DNA from: Urophycis tenuis
Lineage: Eukaryota; Chordata; Actinopteri; Gadiformes; Phycidae
NCBI GenBank assembly: GCA_036785325.1
Contig: JAXIVH010000002.1
Coordinates: 2,752,308-2,816,307, forward strand
Direction: 5' to 3'
Length of the DNA: 64,000 bases
Positions within the stretch are counted from its first letter, which is position 1, and the number at the start of each line of letters is the position of its first letter. Below the pieces are notes generated by a model. It was not told where the DNA came from. It did no database searches and worked only from the letters and a program-made list of their open reading frames with translations. This document shows positions 24,661 through 37,457 of this stretch, piece by piece. A program made the position numbers and the translations under genes.

Positions 24661-26291
24661 CACAGAGTGTCTTTCAATGCTCAGGAGTGAGTGTGACAGG
24701 TGTGGGCGCATACACACACACAGACACACACATATACACACGTACGCACAAACCTGATGCACACACACACACACACCCACACACGTGTTACTTTCTCTCG
24801 TTAATATTTAACATGAACTATTTTATAGTTTTTTGGTCATTATACTTTACTAGTTTATTCTGTAGCACAATAAAATGTTCATACCATCGATTGCTTACCC
24901 CTAAGTGGTAAAGCGTTATCCGGGGGTATCACTGCCAAGAATCACCAGCAAAAATGATGGCGTGTGACATTAACTTGAGTGTTTTAATGCAGCGAGCACT
25001 TGTGGGTTCATGCCTGGGCCTGTTTCACTATTGTGTATCGACATACATGCTTGCGCTATGTAGCTTCCAACCGTGTCAGACAGAAGAGCTCGATGTTTCA
25101 TGCCTTGCTCAAAGGTAAATCAGTGGAGGGTGTGGAATGGATATTGTGTCTATTTTGGCTCAAAGTGAAGACTGACACCAGTAACTTCCACTTCTATTGA
25201 AAAATGCTTCCAGATCTGTATATTATTAATAAAGTTAAAGGCAAACAGATGACAAAGCTCAGCATACAGAGTGATCCAACAGAATAAATTGAATCATATG
25301 TGTAGATGGAGTAATGCACGGTCGGAGCAGGGCAATGCACGGTCGGAGCAGGGCTGTATTATTTTCAAGTCTATTTTGGATAATTCGTTGTATAATTCGT
25401 TGTGTGACTGTACCCACACAGCCCAAGTGCTTTGGGCATCATTCGACTTTGTTCCAAAACAGAGACCCTTTAGACCCTTCGTTGTACTGCCAAACTGTTT
25501 TCTTGTGGGATTTTTTTTTTCAGGTATAATTTGCATTCAAAAGATTGTGGGACTAAGTCTTTGTGGGAGGCTGTCACAATCACTTAAATTGTCATGTACA
25601 AAGCTGTTGGGTAGACCATTGTAATCAAGTTCCCTGTGTAACACATGGCAAGTAACACAATTGGAAGAAGTTAGCACAAGAAGGATCCACCTGACTTTCA
25701 TAAAATACTATATTTCAATGCATGCAAACGCCCTTAAACACATGGCCAAATGGATGTAAAGGACCATAGGAAGCCCAAACAGAGAAAATGTCGATGGCAG
25801 CGTCTAACTAAGCCTGAGTACCATTCCTGCTGCACTCCCTCGATTGTATCTGCACCACTGCGTGTTCTGCTCTCATGCACAATGTGTGTTTCTGTACAGT
25901 TTACAGTTACTGTCACCCAACACCAGGGAGCTTTGCTTCACTTGATCAAATGCGGGCGATGAAACACTTGAGACCTCTTGGGCGTTTGACCTGACATCCT
26001 CACGCCGTTTTTCCCTCGCGCATTTGATCCAGTCGAGGCCCGGGCGTAGGTGTACGTCCTCTCAACCCGCCCATCGTCGCTTCCATCCCGGGCTTGATCC
26101 ATACACCCCCCCCCCCACCCCACCCCACCCCACCCTACCCCACCTCCCAGCAAAAACCAACAGATCTCTTCAGGGAAAGGTTGCCTCAGTTTCAAGGAGG
26201 CTTTACTTTAAATAGCTCGGTTTGCCCGCTTTGCTGGGGCCGACCTCTGACCTGTCTGCCGCGCTGATCGCCTGGACGTGTTAAAGCTGGC

Positions 26292-26485
26292 CCCCCTCGC
26301 TCCCCCCCCCCCCCCCCCCCCGCCCAGTTACCCTGCGCTGGGTGACCAGGCGCTCACTGGCCCCCCTCCCTCGCTCCCCCGCCCCCCAGTTACCCTGCAC
26401 TGGGTGACCAGGCGCTCACTGCCCCCCCTCGCTCCCCCCCCCCCGCCCAGTTACCCTGCGGCTGGGGTGACCAGGCGCCCGCTGG
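26292..26485 (+). repeat. ~62-bp tandem triplicate
   Basis: Three copies of a unit with CAGTTACCCTGCGCTGGGTG then ACCAGGCGCTCACTGGCCCC followed by a C-rich spacer. The third copy is diverged (GCGGCTGGGGTGACC, GCGCCCGCTGG). Confidence 0.88.
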
Positions 26486-27864
26486 CGTTCCCGAGCTCTC
26501 TATCCATTGACTCTTTCACCTCTCGACACTCGACGGTGGCGCCGCAAAGGTGGCGTCAGACGTCGTCATAAGCCACCTCACGCTCAGCACGTCTGCGCTC
26601 GCTCACAGTCTGCAACCCGTGGAAACCACCCACTCCAGAATGGCCAGTAGCAGAGCAAAATAAAGATGTTTTCCGTCCCGTCGTGAGATCCAAAGGGAGA
26701 TTTTCTACCGGGAAAAAAAGAAAAGGTGATGCAGTTTAGTTACCCGTTGAAGCCTGCCGCAAACGCACGCCTGTCTCAAGCAGAGGTCTGGTGTTGTGTA
26801 ACCACACATGGCTGCTTACCTTTTGGTTGAAGGTTTTTTTTTGTTTGTCATCGTTGTTATCTACGTCCTTCTGCCTCTAGTTCACAGCTGTCTGCACGCC
26901 GGGTGTGTTTCATACAAGTAGTGGAGACGCTCCATCAGTCTGCCTTCAAATGACTTCAGACAAGATGAGATATAAGTGGATTGCTGCAGATCATGGTGGG
27001 GGTGGGGGGGGGGGGGGTCTCGCTGGGCTGGAGCTCATGCTGCAGACCTGACTCCAGAGAGTATCTCTTAACAACAATTATTCAGTCTATTTTGGATGAA
27101 AATCTGTCTGATTGGCACGTAGATTGCTATGCTTTTTTGGCGTGGCAAAGAAATGTGCCTCCATTGTTTTTAGTTTTTTTTTTTTTAATTGGCTGACAAC
27201 GAGGCTCCTGTTTGTCACAAACTCAAACTTCCTCCTCAAGAGCTGATTGGTCCTATCATTTAAATGTTTTGGAAAGTGGTTTCAACGGAATTGAGGCCAG
27301 ACCAATGGCCTACGACGTATGAAGTGGCCAAATGGTCAAATGGCCCTCAATGTAAGGTGACCAGATTTGTGAGACAAAATCCAGGACATTTTTGTTCAGC
27401 GGTTTAAAAACCTCCAAACATGTAGTATTTTTGTCATAGAAAAACTACACTGCCCTTACCATTCACAAAGCAGTTTCTCTCACTCTATTTATCCAAAATT
27501 GCAAAGGAATTGATTAATATTATGTTTTTTTTTCTCTGATTAAAGTAGTAAATTCTAGCTGAGATCAAGAACATCCTTAAAATTAGCTGTAAAAAACATG
27601 TATCAGACACTTCACCCAAACTAGGCCGTGCTTACACTAAATAATTTTCACAAGTTGTGGGGAACTTCAGTGTTCAGTATTATGCAGCACAACATGTTGC
27701 TTGTAGCCTACAGTAGGCCATAGGTCCTTACATATCACTTCAACACTATTAACTTCAGTCCACCAGGGAGCTCGGCACACTATTCTGTCAGAGTCCTATG
27801 ATTTTGTAAGTTAGTACAATAGACATCTGGCAGCCTCCCAGGGCATTCGTTGAAGACAGTTAGT

Positions 27865-28070
27865 TTAAAAGTTTGTTAATATAATATTGCAGGTGAACTA
27901 TCCTGTTCAAGGAGAATTGGCAATGAATGGCAAGGAGTAGCATAGGCCACATCGTTTTTTTGGTTTGTTTTTTATCAACGGGCGCATCGTTTGCTGGCTG
28001 AGTCAGCCAGTCAGCCAGCCAGAGACTGCCATCATCACTGACACTGACAGGCTGGTACAAGTTCATTTAA
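27865..28070 (+). repeat. Internal duplication, copy A
   Basis: This stretch shares TTGTTAATATAATATT, CCTGTTCAAGGAGAA, GGCAATGAATGGCAAGG, TTTATCAACGGGC, TTTGCTGGCTGAG and CATCACTGACACTG in the same order with the stretch at about 28440-28650. Confidence 0.85.
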
Positions 28071-28439
28071 AAGTACACACATTTAAACTGTGGATTTTAA
28101 AGTTATGAATGTAAGCTTCATTGAAACTTGCTATAGGTCTACCCAGTTTACAAATCAGTTTCTCAACTGATTTGACAAACTGCATGGAAACAAACTTATG
28201 CTGGTCCCTCAAGATCAGGGTCACGAGTAGGCCTGTCTGTGAACTCAAACCCCAGCAGTGCAAAAATACCGACTCATAATTTCTGAATCACACAACTAAA
28301 CAAGTCAAACAACCTTGAGTTTCACACAAGGAAGTGAGTGTCTTCTCGATGCAAAAGTTTGTTAATATAATATTGTTAATATTGTTTTTTATTGTTTTAT
28401 TATAATATTGTTATAATATATATTATAATATTGTAATAT

Positions 28440-28650
28440 AATAAAGTTTGTCAATATAACATCCTGTTCAAGGAGAAATGGGCAATGAATGGCAAGGGAC
28501 TAGCCTAGGCTACAATCGTTTTTTTATTTTATTTTTATCAACGGGCACATCATTTGCTGGCTGAGGCAGCAGTCAGAGACTGCTACCATCACTGACACTG
28601 TCACTGTCAGTCAGGTGATGTCAGTGTCAGGCTGGCACAAGTTTGTGATG
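28440..28650 (+). repeat. Internal duplication, copy B
   Basis: Second copy of the module at 27865-28070, diverged by substitutions and small indels, with an extra repeated CACTGTCA block near 28593-28630. An additional AT-rich partial copy of the module start lies at 28350-28445. Confidence 0.85.
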
Positions 28651-29322
28651 ACTAGTTAAGTTTGTAGTGGTTTTATCAATGAAGCTGCCGACAAGTTGCA
28701 ACAAAAGGAGCTAGTGTGACATTGAAGTCATCCTAATAAAGTCACCTTAACTCATCCTAATAAAACTGTGTGCCGTCTAGTCTATAAACAGCTGTTCATC
28801 ACTGATAATAATGTTAGCAATAGCTGTGTCTGATCATACACACACATCATAGATAATACACATAATAATTCATCGTTAAATACATAACATACAGCATGAT
28901 CAACAACACTTACAAGAAGACCTTTGGTACACCAATCGTATTCAATCAATGATATTCCTGCTGTGTTTACACCATAGCTGGCTGAATAGATGCACGAATG
29001 CCATGAAAGTACCTCGTAGGTAGGCTACCTGTAGCCTCTCGATGAGGGAAGAAGATAGTTAGGCATTCTAGAGGGGCCTTCTACTCTGACCGGGGCTTGT
29101 TCTGGCTGGCTTTAGCCCTGGTGGCTGTGCGAGCAGGAGGCTACGGTGCGAAACTACATGTTTTTTGGTCAACATTCTTTTCACTTTTTTCATTTTTCAT
29201 TATTCCACTTTCAGATCTTTCTGTCACAGTGAAAACCGGGGACATTCCGGGGGACAGCAGTAGCCGGGGACAGGTCACTGAAAACGAGGACTGTCCCCGG
29301 AAACCCGGGACGTCTGGTCACC

Positions 29323-29537
29323 GTACCTCAGTGGCTTAAACACCTGCTATTGCGTGCGCTAACTGTTACTGGCAGTTGGGCTCCCAGGAGACATCAGTCA
29401 AACGTTGTGGCCACAGCTCGACCACATCTGATTGGACAGAACGTTAAAGCTAGCGGATGTTTCCTCACACGCACATTGGGTCGTCGAGGCAGATATCAGG
29501 TTGAGGCGTTTTGAAACGCATTTAATTTCTAGTTACG

Positions 29538-29571
<34 letters not shown>

Positions 29572-29843
29572 GGATCAATCAAACAGCCCAATCAATTCCT
29601 GCTGTTGCTGGAGTCCCCACCGTCGCGCAGTCGCCCACATGACAGTGCAGCTAGCAGCTAGCGGTTAGCCAGCAGGCTGCTCCGCGTTCCCTAATGATGC
29701 GACGCATGGCCGCGGATGTGTATTTGTTTTGTTATTTTTAGTTGTACGCTTTGTGTCTGTAAATAATGTGTAGATAACGGGCTGTTTGCGCATGCCAGGC
29801 GGGCCCCGGGCCCACACACAGTGCTCTCTCTCACACACACACA

Positions 29844-29874
<31 letters not shown>

Positions 29875-30907
29875 CATACAGGCTCATTACAAGCCAGCCC
29901 ATTCATTGGCGGAGGTATTTACGATGCCAAGCGCTTTGTGTTTGGGAGATGCATTCATGTTCCGGATCATTATTCCCTGCGCTCAAATTGGGAGCTCAAG
30001 CACTCCCTCGATTCCATCATCGTTTGGAGAGAAATCCATTTCTGAGGACACTGAGAGGCAGTCACAGCGCCGCCGTGTTTCCTAATCCCGCTGTCATCGT
30101 CGTCGGACGAGGCCAACGTTAATACAAGTTATGAAACGAGTGGAGGGGGGGGGGCGGCGGCATCAGTGAATACAGGCCACTGAGTGGCTCCGATTATGTA
30201 ATCACAGTGAAAACCGGCCAAATCAGTCCAACAAAGAATCACCTTCTTCAGCTTTGTCAGCGAGCAGGGGTGGCGGCCGGCCGTGCGTTTCAGGGTCCAG
30301 CGTTTGCAGGTGCGTGCGCGTGCACAGTTGTCTCCCGGGCCCGAGAGGCTAATGGGCGGCCCGCATGCGGGGAGACGAGATCGGCCAATCATATCTGCAT
30401 TGTCACGGAAGAAATGCGGGTCAGCGTTTGTTTCAGTCTCTTGTTTCTCCTCGCTGCAGGACAAGGATACAGTGGACCCGCGCACTGACTCATGCAGTGC
30501 ACGCACACACACGCACGCACACGTGCACGCACACACACACACACACAAACACGCACAGGGCTTATATCTGTCTCAATGTGTAGTGTCACTTTTTTTTAAG
30601 TGTTGGCTGCATTAACAGTTACAAATAGGTTTGCACTAAAGCCACGGGTTGTCCATTTTTAGAGGACTAAGCATGCACGGGCCCCACCCTTCATTCACCG
30701 CCTTGCCAACAAGATTCTGGCTCCTCTTCGTCATGACAACGAGCGATCGACACAATGCGTGCTCAGAGCAGCGAGCTCCTCTGTGCTATATTGGTCTCTC
30801 CTCAGATCCTGGATTCCATCTTGCTCTTCTCCTGTCACCCACTTCCGTCACTCTCACTCTCTCTCTCTCTCGCTCTCCTCTCGCTCTCTCTCTTTCCCTC
30901 TCTCTCC

Positions 30908-30949
<42 letters not shown>

Positions 30950-31018
30950 TATCTATTGCTCCACCTACTTCCCTTTTGTACTTTCCCGCTAACCTCCATC
31001 CATGTCTTCCTGTTTCAG
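29323..31018. other. grb10 upstream or 5' intron sequence
   Basis: CA arrays at 29539-29568 and 29832-29877, moderately CpG-rich patches (29600-29820, 30060-30500) and, from 30841, a CT array leading to the first grb10 coding exon. The non-repetitive stretch 29880-30060 looks like ordinary unique sequence. No coding exon is seen. Confidence 0.5.
30841..30956. repeat. (CT)n microsatellite before the first grb10 coding exon
   Basis: An imperfect CT array ending about 60 bp before the acceptor at 31018. A good branch-point candidate, CGCTAACC, lies between them near 30988-30995. Confidence 0.92.
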
Positions 31019-31157
31019 ATCAGCTGCCCTCTCTGTCCTCATCTCCCATTGAACGGGGCGGAAGAAGAGAAGCCCTACCCACAAAAGTGCTAAGGAAGAG
31101 GAAAACATGGCTGTGGCCGGCTGTCCGGACTATTTCATGCATCATCCAAACTACCAG
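31019..31157 (+). CDS. grb10: grb10 first coding exon (start codon at 31107)
   Basis: The acceptor is cttcctgtttcag| and the donor is taccag|gtacag. The ATG at 31107 opens the frame MAVAGCPDYFMHHPNYQ, 17 codons to the donor. This matches the N-terminus of vertebrate GRB10 (MALAGCPDSFLHHPYYQ in human) almost residue by residue, including the exon end after Gln. The bases 31019-31106 are 5'UTR. GRB10 is a cytosolic SH2 adaptor that binds activated insulin, IGF1 and other receptor tyrosine kinases and dampens their signalling. Only its N-terminal quarter is in this window. This exon is far too short to be found as an ORF; it was recognised by protein similarity. Confidence 0.9.
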
Positions 31158-31994
31158 GTACAGGAGTGTGCTGTTGTTACCATTTCTGTGTCTGCCTACT
31201 TTAAACCTGCACTATGCAAGCTTTCCCATTAGCAGCCTCGAGTGGCTCGAGTTGTAACTGAAGTTATAACTGGCATTCTGGGGGCAGGAATCGAACCCGA
31301 AGTAATACAATTGGATGGATTGACTTGTTGGTGGGCAAGGTTTTAAGCGGAGAATCTTTCAAATTGATTGATTGAAATTGATTGGTGAGAGGTTTGACAA
31401 TGGGGAGCCAAGCCTTTTAGTATACTGCGTGTGTTTTTTGTGTTAATGTTGTTCCTGTTGGACACGAGGCTTAACATTCTCAGAAACACCAAGCAGCTGT
31501 CTGCTGATAAAGCCCTTGCCCAGGTTAGCTTCGTTATTATACTTAACTTCATTACTTAAGTGGGGCAGCCATGGCTCTTGAAAGTGACTCTTGATTTTGT
31601 TACATGAAGGTTAACGTTTTGAAGGTTTATTTTCACAAAATGATGCATTCCGTTAAGATATGAAAGAAGTGTAATGTAAAGGATGGTTAAAAGATTCATG
31701 GACGCTGACTGAGCCAAACCAACAGCTTCTTCCACGCAAAATATTTGGATTGTAATCTACCAATAGAACGTCATTGTGGGTAGCTGGTGTGCTGGAAGCT
31801 TGGATTAGCTCATGGTTTCGATGTCATTCTCTTACTTGATATAATACAATATAATTTAATATAATATAATATCCTCTTATAATATCCTGTAACATTGAAG
31901 GAAAGGCTTACCATAGGAAGATGGGCTTTCGACTGGTATAACGCCCTGATTTTCAGTACGGTGTTTGTGTACATTCAGATGTCCGAATACCAAC

Positions 31995-32300
<306 letters not shown>

Positions 32301-34020
32301 CAACTGCTGTGCCCTATCCTCCTTACCCCAAGCTTTTTATAACGTGACTATCCTCAAAAAGATGTCAAATTCAGTGTACATAGTGTGCAGCAACAGATTT
32401 GTGCTTCTCACTATTCAATCACTGGCCTTTTTCTCCTGCCATCTTTTCCCTGCGTCACGCTAACCATGTTGCAGCGGCCACTGTAGCCGCAGGGTGCTAA
32501 CGGGCGCTAATCCGCTGGCACCCCCAGTGTCAGCCGGGGCGAGCCACGCCCTCCACGTGAAGTAAAGGTCCTCTCAGCCTCTGGAAAGGGACGTCAGGCG
32601 TCCGTTAGGCTAATCGATCGGGTCCACGGCCTCATCCACAGCCTTTCACCTCCGGGCCGAGAGGCAGCGATCGCTCAGTGTGCCGGGGCGTGCTGACGAG
32701 CACGCTCGGATGTCATATCTTTGGGAGTAAGAGGACACCAAAACCACCAGGGGACACAGGAACACAAGGAGAGCACATACACCGCACATCCAACACGTCC
32801 AGTGGGGTCTGAACCCCGCGCCTGCTTGCTGGGAGGCATTGGGCTGGGAATCAGAGACAGAGCCAGAAGCCAGAAGCCAACCCAAGCATGTCAGGAGGCC
32901 ATTGGCTGGCTGATGACATGCTGGCTCCTTCCTGGCTGGAGCCTCAATCAATAGTCAATAGTCAAAGTCTGCCTGAATGAAAGGGTTGATATTTTTAAAT
33001 TAATTATTGTCAAACATTGAATTTAATTGAATACATTTTATTTTGAACATTAAAAAAATAAACAAATAAATATATATATACAGTATATAAGTTAAAAAAA
33101 ACAACACAAAATAACCACTCTCAAATAACAACAACATTTTACATTAACATTAACATTTTACACTACCTTCATAATTTTGAATGAATACTAATTAATTTGC
33201 AGGAGCTCCATAATAGGCCGGGCCAGCTGCTATAGGACATTTAACTAACAGTTAAATTGACTATCTCAGAGATTTCTGTTTCCTTCTCTCTGGCGACACC
33301 TTTAGCCGTAAACGGTGACTGTTCCCATAGATCCCACTGGTGTGTCCACCAACACCTAGTTGGTAGGATTCATAATGCTACTACATCAGTGGACCACAGG
33401 CTCCATCCACATTGTGTTGCTTCACTCTGGGGTAGGGAGTGACTCGACAGACATTTATCTCTGACAGACACTCTCTATTTGTCTTTGAGACAAATGGAGA
33501 CTTTAAAGAATCCCAATGTAATGTAAACGGGTGTATTCTGTGGATTATTTTAAGTACATAATGGGATATACATACCATTACCTGTTTAAACTTGATCCGA
33601 CCCTACGACCCCGGTGCACCCATTTGACCCCTCGCTGACCTCTGAAGAGCGGGGCTTTGGTATTTTCCACTATAAATCCTGTTGGAAGCCACACTCCCTT
33701 TCCTCTTTGGGGCTTTCAACCGCTAAACCCTGGCCCATAGTTCTTAGTTATGTTCAACTGCACCAATACAAAAGTGTGTGTGTGTGTGAGAAAGTATATA
33801 TTTTTTTCATTATGAAACAGAAACGTAAAAACAGAATAATTATGTACGAACACAATTACAAGAACGCAGCTGTTGTTTTTGTTTGCTGGGTGGGTAGAAC
33901 AAAAAAGTTTCCAAAGTATTATTTCCTTCTTTCCTGTGTCTGGACTCAAACCCATATGCGTCACTAACCTTATCACAGAGATTATAGCCAGAGTACCTCA
34001 CAGGCTGAGAATTATGCTAA

Positions 34021-34405
34021 GCAGGTCGCTCCTATAGGTTGAAATCCCAAAGTTAACATTCAAGCTTATTGCCTATTTGAGGATCAAAGGCTGTCTGGGG
34101 TTTCCAATGTATTTATTTCCTGCGACAAAAGAGAGCAAGGTTTACTCCAAATGTCTTGCCTTTAGTCTTTTGTCTGAGCTGCGGTGGTCACCCCGCGGGT
34201 GCCACATGGGGGGTGGGTGGGGGTGGGGGTGGGGTGGGGGGGGGGAGGGGGGTGGGGGGTGTACGTTCAACAGCCAGTCAGATGGCCACACAATGCAGTA
34301 TTCAGGCACACTCTATCTGCACCACCAAAGCCACCATTAAGTTGCTTAGTGGAGCTCAACCTGTCCTCCCCATGTCATGGCATCCAACTAAACACACACA
34401 CACAC

Positions 34406-34484
<79 letters not shown>

Positions 34485-34518
34485 CACAACACACACACAG
34501 TCACAAACACACACACAG

Positions 34519-34562
<44 letters not shown>

Positions 34563-34904
34563 CCACACATCACAGACCTCCGTGCTCCCCCCGCAGTACT
34601 GTCCCAGCGCTGGGCGGCGTGGGTATTTGGGGTGGCTGAGAGGAAGGATCAGTCACAGTCTGGTAGCTGCACCTCCAGACGGCCTGTCCGCTGCCATTGG
34701 TTCAATTCACTGGTCGAAAAGAATGACGTGATAGGAAAGAAAAAAAACTCACACAGATATAATTTCTATTTGTGTTTGCTTTCGTGTTTGGATTGCATTT
34801 TACCTATGGAATGTTATTCACCGCCTGAGTCATAGTTTTGGTGAGATGCGGGTGAAGTGGTGAAGTTTTTTGCCCCAACCAAGTCGATGGCACACAGACA
34901 GACA

Positions 34905-34970
<66 letters not shown>

Positions 34971-36300
34971 GCATGGTCCGATAAAGACCACTAAGGACCA
35001 GACACTGCTATATAGTAATTGGATGCGGTTGCTTAGTTGATATGGAGGTGGGGCGCGGTGGGTGGGTGGGTGGGTGGGTGGATGCAGCAGCAGATGTATG
35101 GGGTTGGTGGGGTGTGTGTGTGTGTGTTTGTGTGTGTATGTGTGTGTGTGTGTGGGGGGGGGGGTCGTTGTGAGTGCAGAGAGCTGGAGGAGTACAACAT
35201 CTAGTCGTTGTATCTCCTCTGATCGAGTACCGGGAGAGCTTGGCACCAGAGAGGAACTGCACGGGACGAACGATCAGGTCTGTACTCTGAGCTCTTCAGC
35301 TGCAGGACTACAGCTCGTGGAGCCGGCGTGTCTGACGCTCTCCATACCAATTAGACCCAGGCGGCTCCGCGGGAGACTGGGTGGAGACCCAGCAGGGAGG
35401 CTTTTTTGAAGCTCTGGTTCTGCTGCACCGTGAGTCGGTTCTGTTGACACCACGCTCCCGGTGGCGTGAGTCAAGCCCTTCGCTCTTTGGGAACGCGGAC
35501 CAGGGTTTCGTGTTTTTTTTTCGATGTTCCGATTAATTGCTCTGTGATTGTGTTTCTATCACCAGTGGTATTTACAGTAAAAAATAATAATAAGAAAGAA
35601 TATAAAAAAAAATATATATATATATATATATACATATAGAAAAGCCATGCACAGCAGTGGTTGGATGATAATTATGAGTCTTGCGTTAGCAGTCTTGCGT
35701 TAGCAGGCAGGGCAGGGTTTCGCAGCTCTTGAGCACAAGATCAGAGAAACTGCAGAATTATTAACTTTTTTTTTGCTCTGGCAACCGTTTGATCTGTCAT
35801 TTGTTCATGGTCGCTGAAATGTATCGCGGTAACAAATATTACCTCCCGCTGCGTGCTCAGAAACAGGAGCGGCTGGCATTCAAGTAGATGGAGAAGATGA
35901 GCTTTTTTGAGCACTTGGGTAGGGTTACTACTGTGCATCACCATGTCCATATGTTACTGGGGCATACTGGAGCCGGACAGCATTTTATGATGAAAGATCC
36001 ACATCCAAATTTGACCTCTAAAGATGGATTAACAGCTGTTTCTATTTCTTAGTTTCTATCTATCTAATTTGCGTGTATATACCTATATATAAATATATAT
36101 GTCTGTGGGTGTGTCTGTCTACGGGTAACTCTTAAGCAAGGGGGAGGAGTGGTGGCAGACTGATATTTATCACATTGCACACTGATAGATGTGCATGGTA
36201 CATGCAGACATACTGTCATCGGGCTTAACCTGCTGGGGTACATATTCAGAGACAGGAGTAGCCTGTAGTGTTGAGATATGAAAATGTGCATGAAATACTC
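34021..36300 (+). repeat. 2.3-kb block, copy 1 (contig end before the gap)
   Basis: It starts GCAGGTCGCTCCTATAGGTT and ends TGAAATACTC exactly at the first N. The same sequence restarts directly after the Ns. Content is the same in order: G-rich tract (34207-34260), CA arrays (34393-34556, 34897-34968), a TGGG/GT stretch (35053-35163), a TA repeat and unique sequence. Differences from copy 2 are mostly single-base indels. Confidence 0.95.
34207..34260 (+). repeat. G-rich tract (G-quadruplex type)
   Basis: Many runs of 3-10 Gs separated by single T or A. It is repeated, with small length changes, at 36692-36743 in the second copy of the block. Confidence 0.9.
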
Positions 36301-36500
36301 NNNNNNNNNNNNNNNNNNNNNNNNNNNNNNNNNNNNNNNNNNNNNNNNNNNNNNNNNNNNNNNNNNNNNNNNNNNNNNNNNNNNNNNNNNNNNNNNNNNN
36401 NNNNNNNNNNNNNNNNNNNNNNNNNNNNNNNNNNNNNNNNNNNNNNNNNNNNNNNNNNNNNNNNNNNNNNNNNNNNNNNNNNNNNNNNNNNNNNNNNNNN
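36301..36500. other. Assembly gap of 200 Ns
   Basis: Exactly 200 Ns, a placeholder length used by scaffolding programs. Both sides carry the same 2.3-kb sequence. Confidence 0.99.
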
Positions 36501-36892
36501 GCAGGTCGCTCCTATAGGTTGAAATCCCCAAAGTTAACATTCAAGCTTATTGGCCTATTTGAGATCAAAGGCTGTCTGGGGTTTCCCAATGTATTTATTT
36601 CCTCGCGACAAAAGAGAGCAAGGTTTACCTCCAAATGTCTTGCCTTTAGTCTTTTGTCTGAGCTGCGGTGGTCACCCCGCGGGTGCCACATGGGGGGTGG
36701 TGGGGGGGGTGGGGGTGGGTGGGGGGGGGAGGGGGTGGGGGGGTGTACGTTCAACAGCCAGTCAGATGGCCACACAATGCAGTATTCAGGCACACTCTAT
36801 CTCCACCACCAAAGCCACATTAAGTTGCTTAGTGGAGCTCACCCTGTCCTCCCCATGTCATGGCATCCAACTAAACACCACACACACACACG

Positions 36893-36990
<98 letters not shown>

Positions 36991-37016
36991 CACAAACACA
37001 CACACACACACAGTCA

Positions 37017-37075
<59 letters not shown>

Positions 37076-37424
37076 CCACACATCACAGACCTCGTGCTCC
37101 CCCCGCAGTACTGTCCCAGCGCTGGGCGGGCGTGGGTATTTGGTGTGGCTGAGAGGAAGGATCAGTCACAGTCTGGTAGCTGCACCTCCAGACGGCCTGT
37201 CCGGCTGCCATTGGTTCAATTCACTTGGTCGAAAAGAATGACGTGATAGGAAAGAAAAAAAACTCACACAGATGTAATTTCTATATGTGTTTGCTTTCGT
37301 GTTTGGATTGCATTTTACCCCATGGAATGTTATTCACCGCCTGAGTTCATAGTTTTGGTGAGATGCGGAATGAAGTGATGAAGTTTTTTGCCTCAACCAA
37401 GTCGATGGCACACAGACAGACAGA

Positions 37425-37457
<33 letters not shown>

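Larger units (their letters stand above)
27356..29322. mobile_element. ~2-kb element with terminal inverted repeats
   Basis: GGTGACCAGA at 27356-27365 and its exact inverse TCTGGTCACC at 29313-29322 bracket a stretch of about 1,967 bp. The inner parts of both ends share a looser match (..CCAGGACA / ..CGGGGACAG). GTA lies next to both ends (27352-27354, 29323-29325) and might be a target-site duplication. Inside is an internal duplication (about 27865-28070 versus 28440-28650). No intact transposase frame is visible, so it would be a non-autonomous or decayed DNA transposon. I do not assign the family. Confidence 0.5.
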
